DNA from: Bacteroidota bacterium | Lineage (GTDB): Bacteria; Bacteroidota; Bacteroidia; Chitinophagales; Chitinophagaceae | Length of the DNA stretch: 7,464 nucleotides | Reading direction: 5' to 3' | Assembly: GCA_023386395.1 (NCBI GenBank) | Contig: JAEWJV010000303.1 | Coordinates: 1 to 7,464, forward strand | Shown here: positions 1 through 6,230 of the stretch, in pieces | Layout of the letters: every line of letters begins with the position of its first letter | Position numbering within the stretch: the first letter of the stretch is position 1 | Made by a program: the position numbers and the translations under genes | The notes under the pieces: generated by a model | Told to the model about the DNA's origin: nothing | Seen by the model: only the letters and a program-made list of their open reading frames with translations | Databases searched by the model: none

Positions 1-31
1 CTTTAACCTGGGCGGAAAAGTTGTTATCCAT
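1..31 (-). CDS. clpC: 5' end of probable ATP-dependent Clp protease ATPase (ClpC), cut by window edge
   Basis: Reading leftward from an ATG at 31-29 gives ten open codons, MDNNFSAQVK, before the window ends. From memory this matches the usual start of Bacteroidota ClpC, where a short M-x-N-F-S-x-x-V-K stretch leads into the first Clp N-terminal repeat. ClpC is a hexameric AAA+ unfoldase that feeds substrates to the ClpP peptidase. The gene would be divergent from the STAS-like gene, with 91 bases between the two starts. A TAAACTTG sequence on the minus strand (54-47), one base off the Bacteroidota -7 box, could be its promoter, but no -33 element is visible. The call rests on only ten residues, so another protein with a similar start is possible. 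Confidence 0.5.
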   Translation of the reverse strand, partial: MDNNFSAQVK

Positions 32-40
32 TTAATAGTG

Positions 41-67
41 TTTGTACAAGTTTAAGAAATATTTTTG
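41..67 (+). promoter_or_regulatory. Candidate Bacteroidota-type promoter for the STAS-like gene
   Basis: TATTTTTG at 60-67 matches all fixed positions of the Bacteroidota -7 box (TAnnTTTG). A TTTG at 41-44 could be the -33 element, but the 15-base spacer is shorter than the usual 17 to 23. Transcription would start near 73-75, giving a leader of about 50 bases before the ATG at 123. The box match is seen directly; its use as a promoter is inferred. Confidence 0.4.
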
Positions 68-122
68 AGGTCTGTACTAAATCAATTATGCACAAGTGTT
101 AAAAGATCTAATAGAGAGCAAT

Positions 123-494
123 ATGAAATTCAAAATTGATACCAGAGAAAAATTTACGATAATAACGCCGGATTCAGATTTTACTTCTGACAATTTAACA
201 GCGGAATCTAAAGAACTGCTTACTTCGTTCCTGCAACATAAGACAAATCTTGTTATCAACTTAAAGAACGTCGTGACTGTTAAAGAAAATCTTGTTAAAG
301 AATTAGCTGCATGGCAACAGCAATTTTATGAGCAAAAGGTTTCTTTTGTTTTATGTGAATTGCAATTGCCTGTACAGGCATTCATAAATCAATTGGATTT
401 GGACAGCGAGTTAAATATCACGCCTTCAGAAACCGAAGCCTGGGATATTGTGCAAATGGAAGAAATTGAAAGGGAGTTATTGGGCGACGAATAG
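123..494 (+). CDS. Small STAS-domain-like protein (anti-sigma factor antagonist-like)
   Basis: This 123-residue soluble protein has no signal peptide or membrane segment. Its pattern resembles a single STAS domain: an N-terminal beta stretch (KFTIITP, about 10-16), a core strand LVINLKNV (43-50), a helix rich in Gln and Ala, and a second core strand VSFVLCEL (73-80). The acidic tail contains EAWDIVQMEEIERELL (105-120). Similar small proteins are common in Bacteroidota as I remember them, often annotated as anti-anti-sigma factors. Where STAS antagonists carry Asp-Ser before the second helix, this protein reads Lys54-Glu55 by my manual alignment, so classical serine phosphorylation is doubtful. 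I chose ATG 123 rather than an in-frame GTG at 96 because the family begins with a short MxFKI-type strand and A-rich sequence precedes 123. The gene converges on sppA with 23 bases between stop codons and no terminator visible. The exact role is unknown. Confidence 0.8.
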   Translation: MKFKIDTREKFTIITPDSDFTSDNLTAESKELLTSFLQHKTNLVINLKNVVTVKENLVKELAAWQQQFYEQKVSFVLCELQLPVQAFINQLDLDSELNITPSETEAWDIVQMEEIERELLGDE

Positions 495-517
495 TTATTT
501 CTCTTCAACCTAAACTA

Positions 518-2278
518 TCAGCGCCACTCAAAATCGAAAGGCAGCCTTGCCTGCGGAATATTAATTGTTTCAGATAACTGTTTTGCTTTTTGCAGGAGCA
601 TGTATTGTTGCTGGCCAATTTCTTTTGCCAATGCTTTTTGTTGTCCTTCGGCAGAATAAGATTGATTTGTTAATTGCTCAAACCAGCTTTTTTGTTCGGG
701 ATATTCCCTTGTACGGTAATCCGTAATTTTTGCCATACGTGCCGCACAATTTATGGCGTCCTGCAAAGTTCCGGTGCGGTCAACCAGGCCAATGCCGATA
801 GCGCGGTTGCCGATCCAAACGCGGCCCTGCGCAATACTGTCAACATAAGCCGTGTCTTTTTTACGGCCATCAGCTACACGCGTTTTAAAAATGGAATAGA
901 TAGTATCGATGGAAGCCTGCATGAAATGTTTTTCAGGATCGGTAAGCGGCCTGCTTACAGAACCAAGATCTGCATAGGTTGCAGTTTTTACGCCGTCGAA
1001 TGTTATGCCGAGCTTATTGTTGAAAAAATCTTTCATGTTGGCTAAAACACTGAAAACGCCAATCGACCCGGTAATGGTTGTTTCATTCGCAAATACAGAG
1101 TCCGCAGCGCATGAAATATAATAACCGCCCGATGCTGCATAATCGCCCATGCTTACTACAACAGGTTTTGCTTTTTTCGCTAAAATAATCTCCCGCCATA
1201 TTGCTTCACTGGCCATTGCGCTGCCGCCGGGTGAGTTCACCCGGAAAACAATAGCTTTTACATCGTCATCTAACCTGGCTTTGCGGATGAGCTTCACAAA
1301 ATCATCGCTCCCAATCTGGTCTTTATCTCCTTTTCCATCCACAATATCGCCCTGTGCATAAATAATATTAATCTTTCCGCCGCTGCCATTTTTGGTAAAG
1401 TTTACCGCCTTTGCATATTTGCCAAGGGAAACAAAATTTATATCATCAGCAGCATCTTTTTTGAGGGGCTTTGAAAGCTCTGCTTTTAATTCATCATCAT
1501 ATTTCAAACCATCTACCAGGTTATACTTCAACGCATCATTAGCTGTTTGTACAGCGCCCGAATTAGCGAGATTATACAAAGTAGCTGTATCAGAATGCCT
1601 TGCTTCAGCAGTTCTTATCAATAAATTATTATAAATATCATTCAGCCAGATAGTGGTTTGCAGGCGGTTGGCATCCGTCATTTGCGTTGCCCTTAAAGGC
1701 TCTGTTGCGCTTTTAAATTTACCTGCGTAAAAAATTTCCGGTTTAATTTCAAGCTTATCAAGCAGGCCTTTTAAAAACACCATATCAACCGCAAAACCAT
1801 TCCATTCAACGCCGCCTGCGGGGTTGCAATAAATTTTATCTGCAACCGTAGCCACATAATAGGCGCGTTCGGGAATAACGCTGCCATAAGCAATTATAAA
1901 TTTGTTGCCCTTCTTAAAATTAATCAAAGCCTGTCGTAATTCTTCGCTGGCGGCATAGCCATTTTCATTATCACCCGCCTTTATATAAATGCCTTTTATA
2001 GAAGAATCGCTTTTGGCATAATTAATCATGCGCACCACATCGTACAAGCCCGGAACATTATTGGAAGGGTTATCAAACAAAGTATTTAAAGGACTGTTTC
2101 TTGCCTGTTCGTCTAATCGCTGGCTTAAGTCGAGCACCAAAACACCATTGCTGCCAATATCTGGTTTGGACGGTGAGGTGGCGCTGCCGATGATTGCTGT
2201 AAAAGCAAAAAATATGGCAAGCGTAAACACTATTAATGCTACCAGTGTGGCAAGAAATATCTTAAGAAAACTTCTCAT
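518..2278 (-). CDS. sppA: Signal peptide peptidase SppA, long (67K-type) form
   Basis: SppA is a membrane-bound serine protease of the S49 family that degrades signal peptides left in the membrane after secretion. The protein is 586 residues, close to the roughly 600 expected for the tandem-domain form. One uncleaved N-terminal membrane anchor lies at about residues 7-31. The N-terminal S49-like domain holds the general-base lysine in GKFKSATEP (Lys189). The C-terminal domain has the RVNSPGG loop (346-352) and the nucleophile motif DYAASGGYY, with Ser383, followed by TGSIGV (403-408). These match the Lys/Ser dyad described for E. coli SppA (Lys209/Ser409), so the enzyme should be active. The start at 2278 is the ATG that gives a complete anchor with a short basic N-terminus. 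The gene is divergent from folK and appears to be transcribed alone. Confidence 0.95.
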   Translation of the reverse strand: MRSFLKIFLATLVALIVFTLAIFFAFTAIIGSATSPSKPDIGSNGVLVLDLSQRLDEQARNSPLNTLFDNPSNNVPGLYDVVRMINYAKSDSSIKGIYIKAGDNENGYAASEELRQALINFKKGNKFIIAYGSVIPERAYYVATVADKIYCNPAGGVEWNGFAVDMVFLKGLLDKLEIKPEIFYAGKFKSATEPLRATQMTDANRLQTTIWLNDIYNNLLIRTAEARHSDTATLYNLANSGAVQTANDALKYNLVDGLKYDDELKAELSKPLKKDAADDINFVSLGKYAKAVNFTKNGSGGKINIIYAQGDIVDGKGDKDQIGSDDFVKLIRKARLDDDVKAIVFRVNSPGGSAMASEAIWREIILAKKAKPVVVSMGDYAASGGYYISCAADSVFANETTITGSIGVFSVLANMKDFFNNKLGITFDGVKTATYADLGSVSRPLTDPEKHFMQASIDTIYSIFKTRVADGRKKDTAYVDSIAQGRVWIGNRAIGIGLVDRTGTLQDAINCAARMAKITDYRTREYPEQKSWFEQLTNQSYSAEGQQKALAKEIGQQQYMLLQKAKQLSETINIPQARLPFDFEWR

Positions 2279-2387
2279 TTTATCTGAATTTACTAACCCT
2301 TAAAAGTGACTGATTAAACCGGAACAACAAAACTCTGCTTTTTAAGATATAGGGAATGTGCAATTACAGTTCATACATCACGATGCA

Positions 2388-2395
2388 CAAAAATA
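2388..2395 (-). promoter_or_regulatory. Possible -7 box for sppA in the sppA-folK divergent spacer
   Basis: The minus strand reads TATTTTTG from 2395 to 2388, matching the Bacteroidota TAnnTTTG box and giving a leader of about 105 bases before the sppA ATG. No TTG or TTTG sits at the expected distance upstream, so the call is weak. On the plus strand GATATTTG (2398-2405), one base off the consensus, is the only similar box ahead of folK. Nothing else stands out in the 148-base spacer 2279-2426. Confidence 0.25.
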
Positions 2396-2426
2396 AAGAT
2401 ATTTGAAGCCATTTACATGCGTATTT

Positions 2427-2918
2427 ATGAATACAGCTTTTTTGCTTACAGGTGGCAATTTGGGCAATCGTTTAGAAAATTTACATGCAGCAGCAAGGCT
2501 TATTGAAAAAAATTGCGGCAGCATTAACAGCGCTTCTTCCATTTATCAAACTGCAGCCTGGGGCTTTACAGAACAGCCTGATTTTTATAACCAGGCTTTA
2601 TCAATTAATACTGTACTGCAACCAGATGAATTAATGCAATGCCTGCTGGCAATAGAAAGCCAAATGGGCAGGCAGCGCAGTTTTAAAATGGCGCCCCGTA
2701 TTATTGATATTGATATTTTATTAATAGATGGACTGATTTATAAATCCACAACGGTTGCTATCCCTCACCCACGTTTGGCAGAAAGAAGATTTGTATTAAC
2801 GCCGCTTGCAGAAATTGCCGGCGATATTATACACCCTGTTTATGAAAAAACCATCAGCGAATTATTGAAAGAATGTAAAGATGAATTACCTGTGCATAAA
2901 ATTTCCCCAGAAAAGTAA
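2427..2918 (+). CDS. folK: 2-amino-4-hydroxy-6-hydroxymethyldihydropteridine pyrophosphokinase (HPPK)
   Basis: FolK transfers pyrophosphate from ATP to 6-hydroxymethyl-7,8-dihydropterin in cytoplasmic folate synthesis, making the substrate of dihydropteroate synthase. The 163-residue product has the usual length of a single-domain enzyme. Family motifs appear in order: the N-terminal LLTGGNLGNR strand and loop, SSIYQTAAWGF (37-47), QPDFYNQAL (50-58), the basic loop GRQR (81-84), the magnesium-binding RIIDIDILL (91-99, with Asp94 and Asp96 equivalent to E. coli Asp95 and Asp97), and PHPRLAERRFVL (113-124). I chose ATG 2427 over an in-frame TTG at 2403 because the family starts a few residues before the first beta strand. 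A deoxynucleoside kinase gene follows after 25 bases on the same strand, suggesting co-transcription. Confidence 0.95.
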   Translation: MNTAFLLTGGNLGNRLENLHAAARLIEKNCGSINSASSIYQTAAWGFTEQPDFYNQALSINTVLQPDELMQCLLAIESQMGRQRSFKMAPRIIDIDILLIDGLIYKSTTVAIPHPRLAERRFVLTPLAEIAGDIIHPVYEKTISELLKECKDELPVHKISPEK

Positions 2919-2943
2919 TTGCCGCTTTTAATTTTGAGAGCTG

Positions 2944-3573
2944 ATGCAATACCATTACATAGCTATTGAAGGAAACATCGGCGCAGGCAAAACAACACTG
3001 GCGCACCTGCTCGCTAAAAAATTAAACGCCAGGCTTATACTGGAACAATTTGCCGATAACCCTTTTCTTCCAAAATTTTATGAGAATCCAAAACAAAATG
3101 CTTTTCCGCTGGAATTATTTTTTATGGCTGAAAGATATAAGCAGCTAAAAGACATGATTCACACCAGTGATCTTTTTCAAAGCATTACTGTCTCAGATTA
3201 CATTTTTACCAAATGCCTGCTGTTTGCAAAAGTGAACTTACCTGAAGAAGAGTTTAGATTATACCAGCGTTTATTCGACATAATGCAGGCACAAACTGTT
3301 TTCCCCGATATTTTAATTTACCTGCATTCACCCGTTCAGAAACTGCAAAAAAATATTAAAAAGCGTAACCGCATCTATGAGCAGAATATAGCCGATGAGT
3401 ATTTATTCAATATTCAGCAAACCTATACCAGTTATATAAAGCAACATAATATAAAAACCATTTTTGTGGATGCAGTAAATGCAGATTTCTTAAGCAACGA
3501 AGAACATTTACAGGTTTTAATGGATGCTTTAAAAATAGAATTTGAAAGCGGGCAGCAATACATTTCTTTATAA
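2944..3573 (+). CDS. Deoxynucleoside kinase family protein (dNK/dCK type)
   Basis: This 209-residue cytoplasmic protein belongs to the P-loop deoxynucleoside kinases, which phosphorylate salvaged deoxynucleosides with a nucleoside triphosphate. Visible motifs are the Walker A loop GNIGAGKTT (10-18) right after the first strand, a likely catalytic acid in ILEQF (Glu34), the substrate-side helix LELFFMAERY (56-65), and SDY (84-86) where relatives carry a DR or ER pair. The strand PDILIYLHSP (121-130) and the arginine-bearing lid KKRNRIYEQNI (139-149) follow. Specificity (dAdo, dGuo, dCyd or thymidine) cannot be read from the sequence; bacterial members of this branch often act on purine deoxynucleosides. 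It follows folK by 25 bases, and from memory this pairing recurs in Bacteroidota. A transcription break before grpE is likely. Confidence 0.92.
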   Translation: MQYHYIAIEGNIGAGKTTLAHLLAKKLNARLILEQFADNPFLPKFYENPKQNAFPLELFFMAERYKQLKDMIHTSDLFQSITVSDYIFTKCLLFAKVNLPEEEFRLYQRLFDIMQAQTVFPDILIYLHSPVQKLQKNIKKRNRIYEQNIADEYLFNIQQTYTSYIKQHNIKTIFVDAVNADFLSNEEHLQVLMDALKIEFESGQQYISL

Positions 3574-3632
3574 CCAGTGGTCTGGATTCAGTTTTCCTTA
3601 ACTAAACTTATTAAATAACCGCAATTCATAAT

Positions 3633-3651
3633 ACCTGCCAGTAGAGCAGGT
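3633..3651 (+). terminator. Weak hairpin after the deoxynucleoside kinase gene, possible terminator
   Basis: ACCTGC (3633-3638) pairs perfectly with GCAGGT (3646-3651) around a seven-base loop. A T-rich run appears only about 17 bases further on (3669-3682), so it is not a textbook intrinsic terminator. It lies 60 bases past the kinase stop codon and before the grpE promoter region, where a transcript end is expected. It could also be a chance hairpin. Confidence 0.25.
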
Positions 3652-3704
3652 GCAAGCTGTTAAATCAAATTTTTAGTTTTTTCAGGCTGACAATTTTTCG
3701 TCTA

Positions 3705-3719
3705 TTTGCCACTGGCAAA
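3705..3719. repeat. 15-base perfect palindrome upstream of grpE, candidate operator
   Basis: TTTGCCACTGGCAAA consists of seven-base arms, TTTGCCA and TGGCAAA, around a single C. It lies 33 bases before the grpE start codon, and its right arm overlaps the TGGCA of the -24-like element. It may be a repressor site or may be incidental to the promoter. It does not resemble the CIRCE element (TTAGCACTC-N9-GAGTGCTAA) used by HrcA. Confidence 0.35.
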
Positions 3720-3727
3720 AATTTTGA
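3713..3727 (+). promoter_or_regulatory. Candidate sigma-54-like (-24/-12) promoter for grpE-dnaJ
   Basis: TGGCAA at 3713-3718, five bases, then TTGA at 3724-3727 fit the sigma-54 pattern TGGCAc-N5-TTGC with exact GG-N10-G spacing and one mismatch at the -12 C. Transcription would start near 3739, fourteen bases before the grpE ATG. An alternative is a vegetative box: AAATTTTG (3719-3726) is one base off TAnnTTTG, though without a well-placed -33 element. CTGACA at 3687-3692 and GTC at 3700-3702 form a loose inverted pair just upstream. The match is seen; the sigma factor is inferred. Confidence 0.35.
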
Positions 3728-3752
3728 CTAAACTTACTTTCTATTATTAACT

Positions 3753-4316
3753 ATGGAAGAAAAAGATATACAGGAACAAACGAATGCAAATGAGACCGGT
3801 TTGGATATTAATGCTGACGAAAATGCAGCCGGTACCAACTACCTGAATGACCCGGTTGAGGAAGAGTCGCAGATAGAAAAGCTGAATACCGAACTTCAGG
3901 AGCAAAAAGACAAGTATTTACGCCTCTTTGCTGAATTTGACAATTACCGCAGGCGTACGGCAAAAGAAAATGTAGAACTGCGCCAAACCGCGAGTAAAGA
4001 AGTAATTATATCGCTTCTGGATGTACTGGATGATTGTGAGCGTGCAGAAAAACAGCTGGAATCTTCCGGAGACCTGAAACAATTCAGCGAAGGCGCCTTG
4101 CTTATTTTCAACAAACTCAAAAAAGCGCTGGAAAGCAAAGGTTTAAAACAAATGGATAGCCTCAACAAAGAGTTTGATGTTGAAAAACAGGAAGCCATTA
4201 CTGAAATTCCGGCGCCGGATAAAAAACATATAGGTAAAGTAATTGACGAAATTCAAAAAGGCTATTACTTAAACGATAAGATCATTCGCTTCGCAAAAGT
4301 TGTAGTAGGTAAATAA
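3753..4316 (+). CDS. grpE: Nucleotide exchange factor GrpE
   Basis: GrpE releases ADP from the Hsp70 chaperone DnaK, and so drives substrate release in the DnaK-DnaJ-GrpE folding cycle in the cytoplasm. The 187-residue product is a typical length. An acidic, low-complexity N-terminus (1-40) leads into a long helix predicted to form the dimeric coiled coil (about 40-78, containing KYLRLFAEFDNYRRR at 54-68). A helical middle (LLDVLDDCERA, 88-98) follows, then the beta domain that contacts DnaK, with FDVEKQEAIT (141-150) and the C-terminal signature GYYLNDKIIRFAKVVV (170-185). dnaJ starts 21 bases downstream, so the two are surely co-transcribed. dnaK is not in the window, in keeping with its separate location in many Bacteroidota. 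Confidence 0.97.
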   Translation: MEEKDIQEQTNANETGLDINADENAAGTNYLNDPVEEESQIEKLNTELQEQKDKYLRLFAEFDNYRRRTAKENVELRQTASKEVIISLLDVLDDCERAEKQLESSGDLKQFSEGALLIFNKLKKALESKGLKQMDSLNKEFDVEKQEAITEIPAPDKKHIGKVIDEIQKGYYLNDKIIRFAKVVVGK

Positions 4317-4337
4317 TAACAGAGATACACAGGTTAC

Positions 4338-5498
4338 ATGACAAAAAGAGATTATTACGAAATATTAAGTGTTACAAAAACTGCTTCGGGAGATGAGATA
4401 AAGAAAGCTTACCGCAAAGTAGCCATGCTGTATCATCCGGACAGAAACCCCGGCAATGCGGAAGCGGAAGAAAAATTTAAAGAAGCTGCCGAAGCTTATG
4501 AAGTATTAAGCGATCCGGATAAAAAAGCAAGATATGACCGCTATGGCCATGCAGCATTTGCGCCGGGCAGCGGTGGTTTCAGTGGCAGCCAGAATGTAAA
4601 TATGGAAGATATCTTCAGCCAGTTTGGAGATATTTTCGGCGATGATATTTTCGGCAGTTTTTTTGGCGGCGGAAGAAGAAGCAGCAGCGCCGGAAGAGGC
4701 CATGGCACAAGGGGTAGCAACCTTCGTATAAAGCTTAAGCTTAATTACGAGGAAATGGCCAAGGGTGTTACTAAAAACATTAAGGTAAAAAAATATGTGC
4801 CCTGCACCACCTGTAATGGCAGTGGTGCAAAAGATAAAGGCAGCATTCAAACCTGCAGCACCTGCGGTGGCAGCGGCCAGGTGAGAAAAGTTACCAATAC
4901 ATTCTTAGGGCAAATGCAAACGGTGAGCACCTGCCCCACCTGTAACGGTGAAGGTTCTACCATTACCAGTAAATGTTCTGCCTGTAAAGGTGAGGGCCGC
5001 ATATATGGTGAAGAAACCGTTAACATTAACATTCCTGCCGGCGTGCAGGAAGGCATGCAGCTTAGCCTGAGTGGCAGAGGAAATGCAGGTGAACGCGGCG
5101 GCATGCCCGGCGATTTAATTGTGCTGATTGAAGAAGAAGCACATAAAGAACTGCAGCGTGATGGCCTGAATGTAGCTTACGAGCTGCACATTTCTTTTCC
5201 TGATGCTGTTTTTGGAACCCAGGTAGAAGTGCCCACCATAGATGGCAGGGCTAAAATAAAAATTCCACCCGGCACACAAAGCGGGAAAATATTCAGGCTG
5301 AAAGGCAAAGGTTTTCCTGAAGTGAATGGCTATGGCAGAGGCGACCAGCTTATTCATGTAAATGTCTGGACACCACAGCATGTAACACATGAGGAAAAGG
5401 AAATGCTGAACCAGCTAAATGGCAGCCCGAATTTTAAGCCACAGCCTAGTAAAAGTGAAAAAAGCTTTTTTGATAAAGTGAAGGAAGTTTTCTCTTAA
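4338..5498 (+). CDS. dnaJ: Molecular chaperone DnaJ (type I Hsp40)
   Basis: DnaJ delivers unfolded proteins to DnaK and stimulates its ATPase. The 386-residue product has all type I parts in order. The J domain (about 4-70) carries the essential HPD motif (His33-Pro34-Asp35). A glycine/phenylalanine-rich linker (about 75-125) includes several DIF repeats, such as [10 protein letters not shown] (103-112). The zinc-binding cysteine-rich domain has four intact CxxCxGxG repeats (156-163, 173-180, 199-206, 213-220). The C-terminal substrate-binding domains contain [19 protein letters not shown] and [16 protein letters not shown]. No key residue is missing. It is the last gene of the grpE-dnaJ unit, with a strong hairpin terminator 18 bases after its stop codon. 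Confidence 0.98.
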   Translation: MTKRDYYEILSVTKTASGDEIKKAYRKVAMLYHPDRNPGNAEAEEKFKEAAEAYEVLSDPDKKARYDRYGHAAFAPGSGGFSGSQNVNMEDIFSQFGDIFGDDIFGSFFGGGRRSSSAGRGHGTRGSNLRIKLKLNYEEMAKGVTKNIKVKKYVPCTTCNGSGAKDKGSIQTCSTCGGSGQVRKVTNTFLGQMQTVSTCPTCNGEGSTITSKCSACKGEGRIYGEETVNINIPAGVQEGMQLSLSGRGNAGERGGMPGDLIVLIEEEAHKELQRDGLNVAYELHISFPDAVFGTQVEVPTIDGRAKIKIPPGTQSGKIFRLKGKGFPEVNGYGRGDQLIHVNVWTPQHVTHEEKEMLNQLNGSPNFKPQPSKSEKSFFDKVKEVFS

Positions 5499-5516
5499 AG
5501 AAATCAAATATATTTT

Positions 5517-5553
5517 TATAAAAGCCGCCCGGATAATTCCAGCGGCTTTTATA
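5517..5553 (+). terminator. Strong intrinsic terminator after dnaJ
   Basis: A perfect 12-base-pair stem, TATAAAAGCCGC (5517-5528) with GCGGCTTTTATA (5542-5553), encloses a 13-base loop. The GC-rich top and the A4/T4 base give the classic terminator shape, with the T-run lying within the 3' arm. It begins 18 bases after the dnaJ stop. Because the arms are symmetric it could also work on the opposite strand, for the hpt operon converging from the right. Confidence 0.85.
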
Positions 5554-5596
5554 TTGATAAACGTGAATACCTTCCAAAACAAGTGATGTTTGTGAT

Positions 5597-5655
5597 CCGT
5601 CCGAGCGGAGCCGAGGACGGGTTTTGCTGTTATTGAGCGAAGTCGAAATAACAGC
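5597..5655. repeat. Two adjacent hairpins with different stems and a shared 12-base loop
   Basis: Hairpin 1 pairs CCGTCC (5597-5602) with GGACGG (5615-5620) around the loop GAGCGGAGCCGA. Hairpin 2 pairs GCTGTTATT (5626-5634) with AATAACAGC (5647-5655) around the loop GAGCGAAGTCGA. The loops agree at 10 of 12 positions, and both differences are transitions, while the stems share no sequence. I recall dispersed short repeats with this kind of core (GAGCGGAGTCGA flanked by short inverted arms) in Bacteroidota intergenic DNA, but cannot cite a named family. The pair sits between the convergent dnaJ and hpt transcripts. Hairpin 1 is followed by GTTTTG, so a termination or mRNA-end role is possible. 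Confidence 0.6.
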
Positions 5656-5672
5656 TTACTTACGTGTTGTAT

Positions 5673-5688
5673 AATTCAATATTGAATT
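5673..5688. repeat. 16-base perfect AT-rich palindrome just beyond the hpt stop
   Basis: AATTCAATATTGAATT is a perfect inverted repeat with no central spacer, five bases past the hpt stop codon on the minus strand. With no loop it would form a poor RNA hairpin, so a protein-binding site or chance in AT-rich DNA is more likely than a terminator. Confidence 0.35.
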
Positions 5689-5693
5689 CCGGC

Positions 5694-6230
5694 TCATTCT
5701 TTTAATTGGTAAATCGCCGGCAGGTTTCTGCCATACCCGTTATAATCCAGGCCAAATCCCACAACGAATTTATCAGGGATTTTAATACCATTATAGTGAA
5801 GCGGCACATCATAAACAGTAGCATCGGGCTTGTGCAATAATGCGGCAATTTTTAAAGATGCAGGGTTCATATTATACAATTGCGGCAGAAAACTGTTTAA
5901 CGTTTTGCCGGTATCAAGAATATCTTCCAGGATAATAACATGCCGGTCTTTCACTTCAACATCAAGGCCTATAGAAGTAATTACATGCCCGGATGAAGTG
6001 GTGCCCTTATAAGATGCAAGTTTGATAAAAGAAATTTCGGCAGGAATGGTAAGCCGCTTAAAAAGCTCTGCGGCAAACATGAAAGAACCGTTCAATATGG
6101 CAATAAATAAAGGCTGCTTGCCTTCATAATCTGCATTAATAGCTTCAGCAATCTTCTTTACTGAAACTTCAATATCAGCCTCACTTATGTAAGAAGTAAA
6201 AGTTTTGTCGAATACATTAATTTCCTGCAT
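5694..6230 (-). CDS. hpt: Hypoxanthine phosphoribosyltransferase
   Basis: Hpt joins hypoxanthine (often also guanine) to PRPP to form IMP (or GMP) in cytoplasmic purine salvage. The 178-residue product is the usual length of the bacterial enzyme. Motifs in order are the pyrophosphate loop LNGSFMFAAEL (46-56), the flexible-loop SYKGTTSSG (73-81), the PRPP-binding signature VIILEDILDTGKTL (98-111) with its acidic pair Glu102-Asp103, the purine-contact region HKPD (133-136), and PDKFVVGFGLDY (152-163) followed by the RNLP ending. I chose ATG 6230; an in-frame TTG at 6254 would add eight residues (RLKCSSC-type) unlike the family. It is the last gene of a minus-strand operon, 34 bases after the glucosaminidase gene. 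Confidence 0.95.
   Translation of the reverse strand: MQEINVFDKTFTSYISEADIEVSVKKIAEAINADYEGKQPLFIAILNGSFMFAAELFKRLTIPAEISFIKLASYKGTTSSGHVITSIGLDVEVKDRHVIILEDILDTGKTLNSFLPQLYNMNPASLKIAALLHKPDATVYDVPLHYNGIKIPDKFVVGFGLDYNGYGRNLPAIYQLKE

Noticed and set aside
96..122. GTG-initiated extension of the STAS-like protein
   Set aside because: The extra nine residues are unlike the family start, and ATG 123 has a suitable A-rich leader.
674..2303. Open frames on the plus strand opposite sppA (for example 674-1045, 1149-1361, 1392-1634, 2028-2303)
   Set aside because: They lie inside a clear, full-length SppA reading frame, have no recognisable protein features and no promoter-like sequence, and are explained by the codon bias of sppA.
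2403..2426. TTG-initiated extension of FolK
   Set aside because: HPPK proteins begin just before the first beta strand, which fits ATG 2427; the extra eight residues add nothing conserved.
3574..3585. CCAG-TGGT-CTGG hairpin directly after the deoxynucleoside kinase stop
   Set aside because: A four-base-pair stem followed by a weak T run is too small to support as a terminator.
3574..3752. CIRCE/HrcA operator before grpE
   Set aside because: I looked for TTAGCACTC-N9-GAGTGCTAA; neither half-site is present. The palindrome found there has different arms and a one-base centre.
3944..5390. Minus-strand open frames opposite grpE and dnaJ (3944-4198, 4506-4850, 4847-5104, 5115-5390)
   Set aside because: They are antisense to well-conserved chaperone genes; the Ser- and Pro-rich translations reflect the complement of Glu/Lys- and Gly-rich coding sequence.
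5830..6012. Plus-strand 60-codon open frame opposite hpt
   Set aside because: It is antisense to the PRPP-binding region of hpt and shows no independent protein features.
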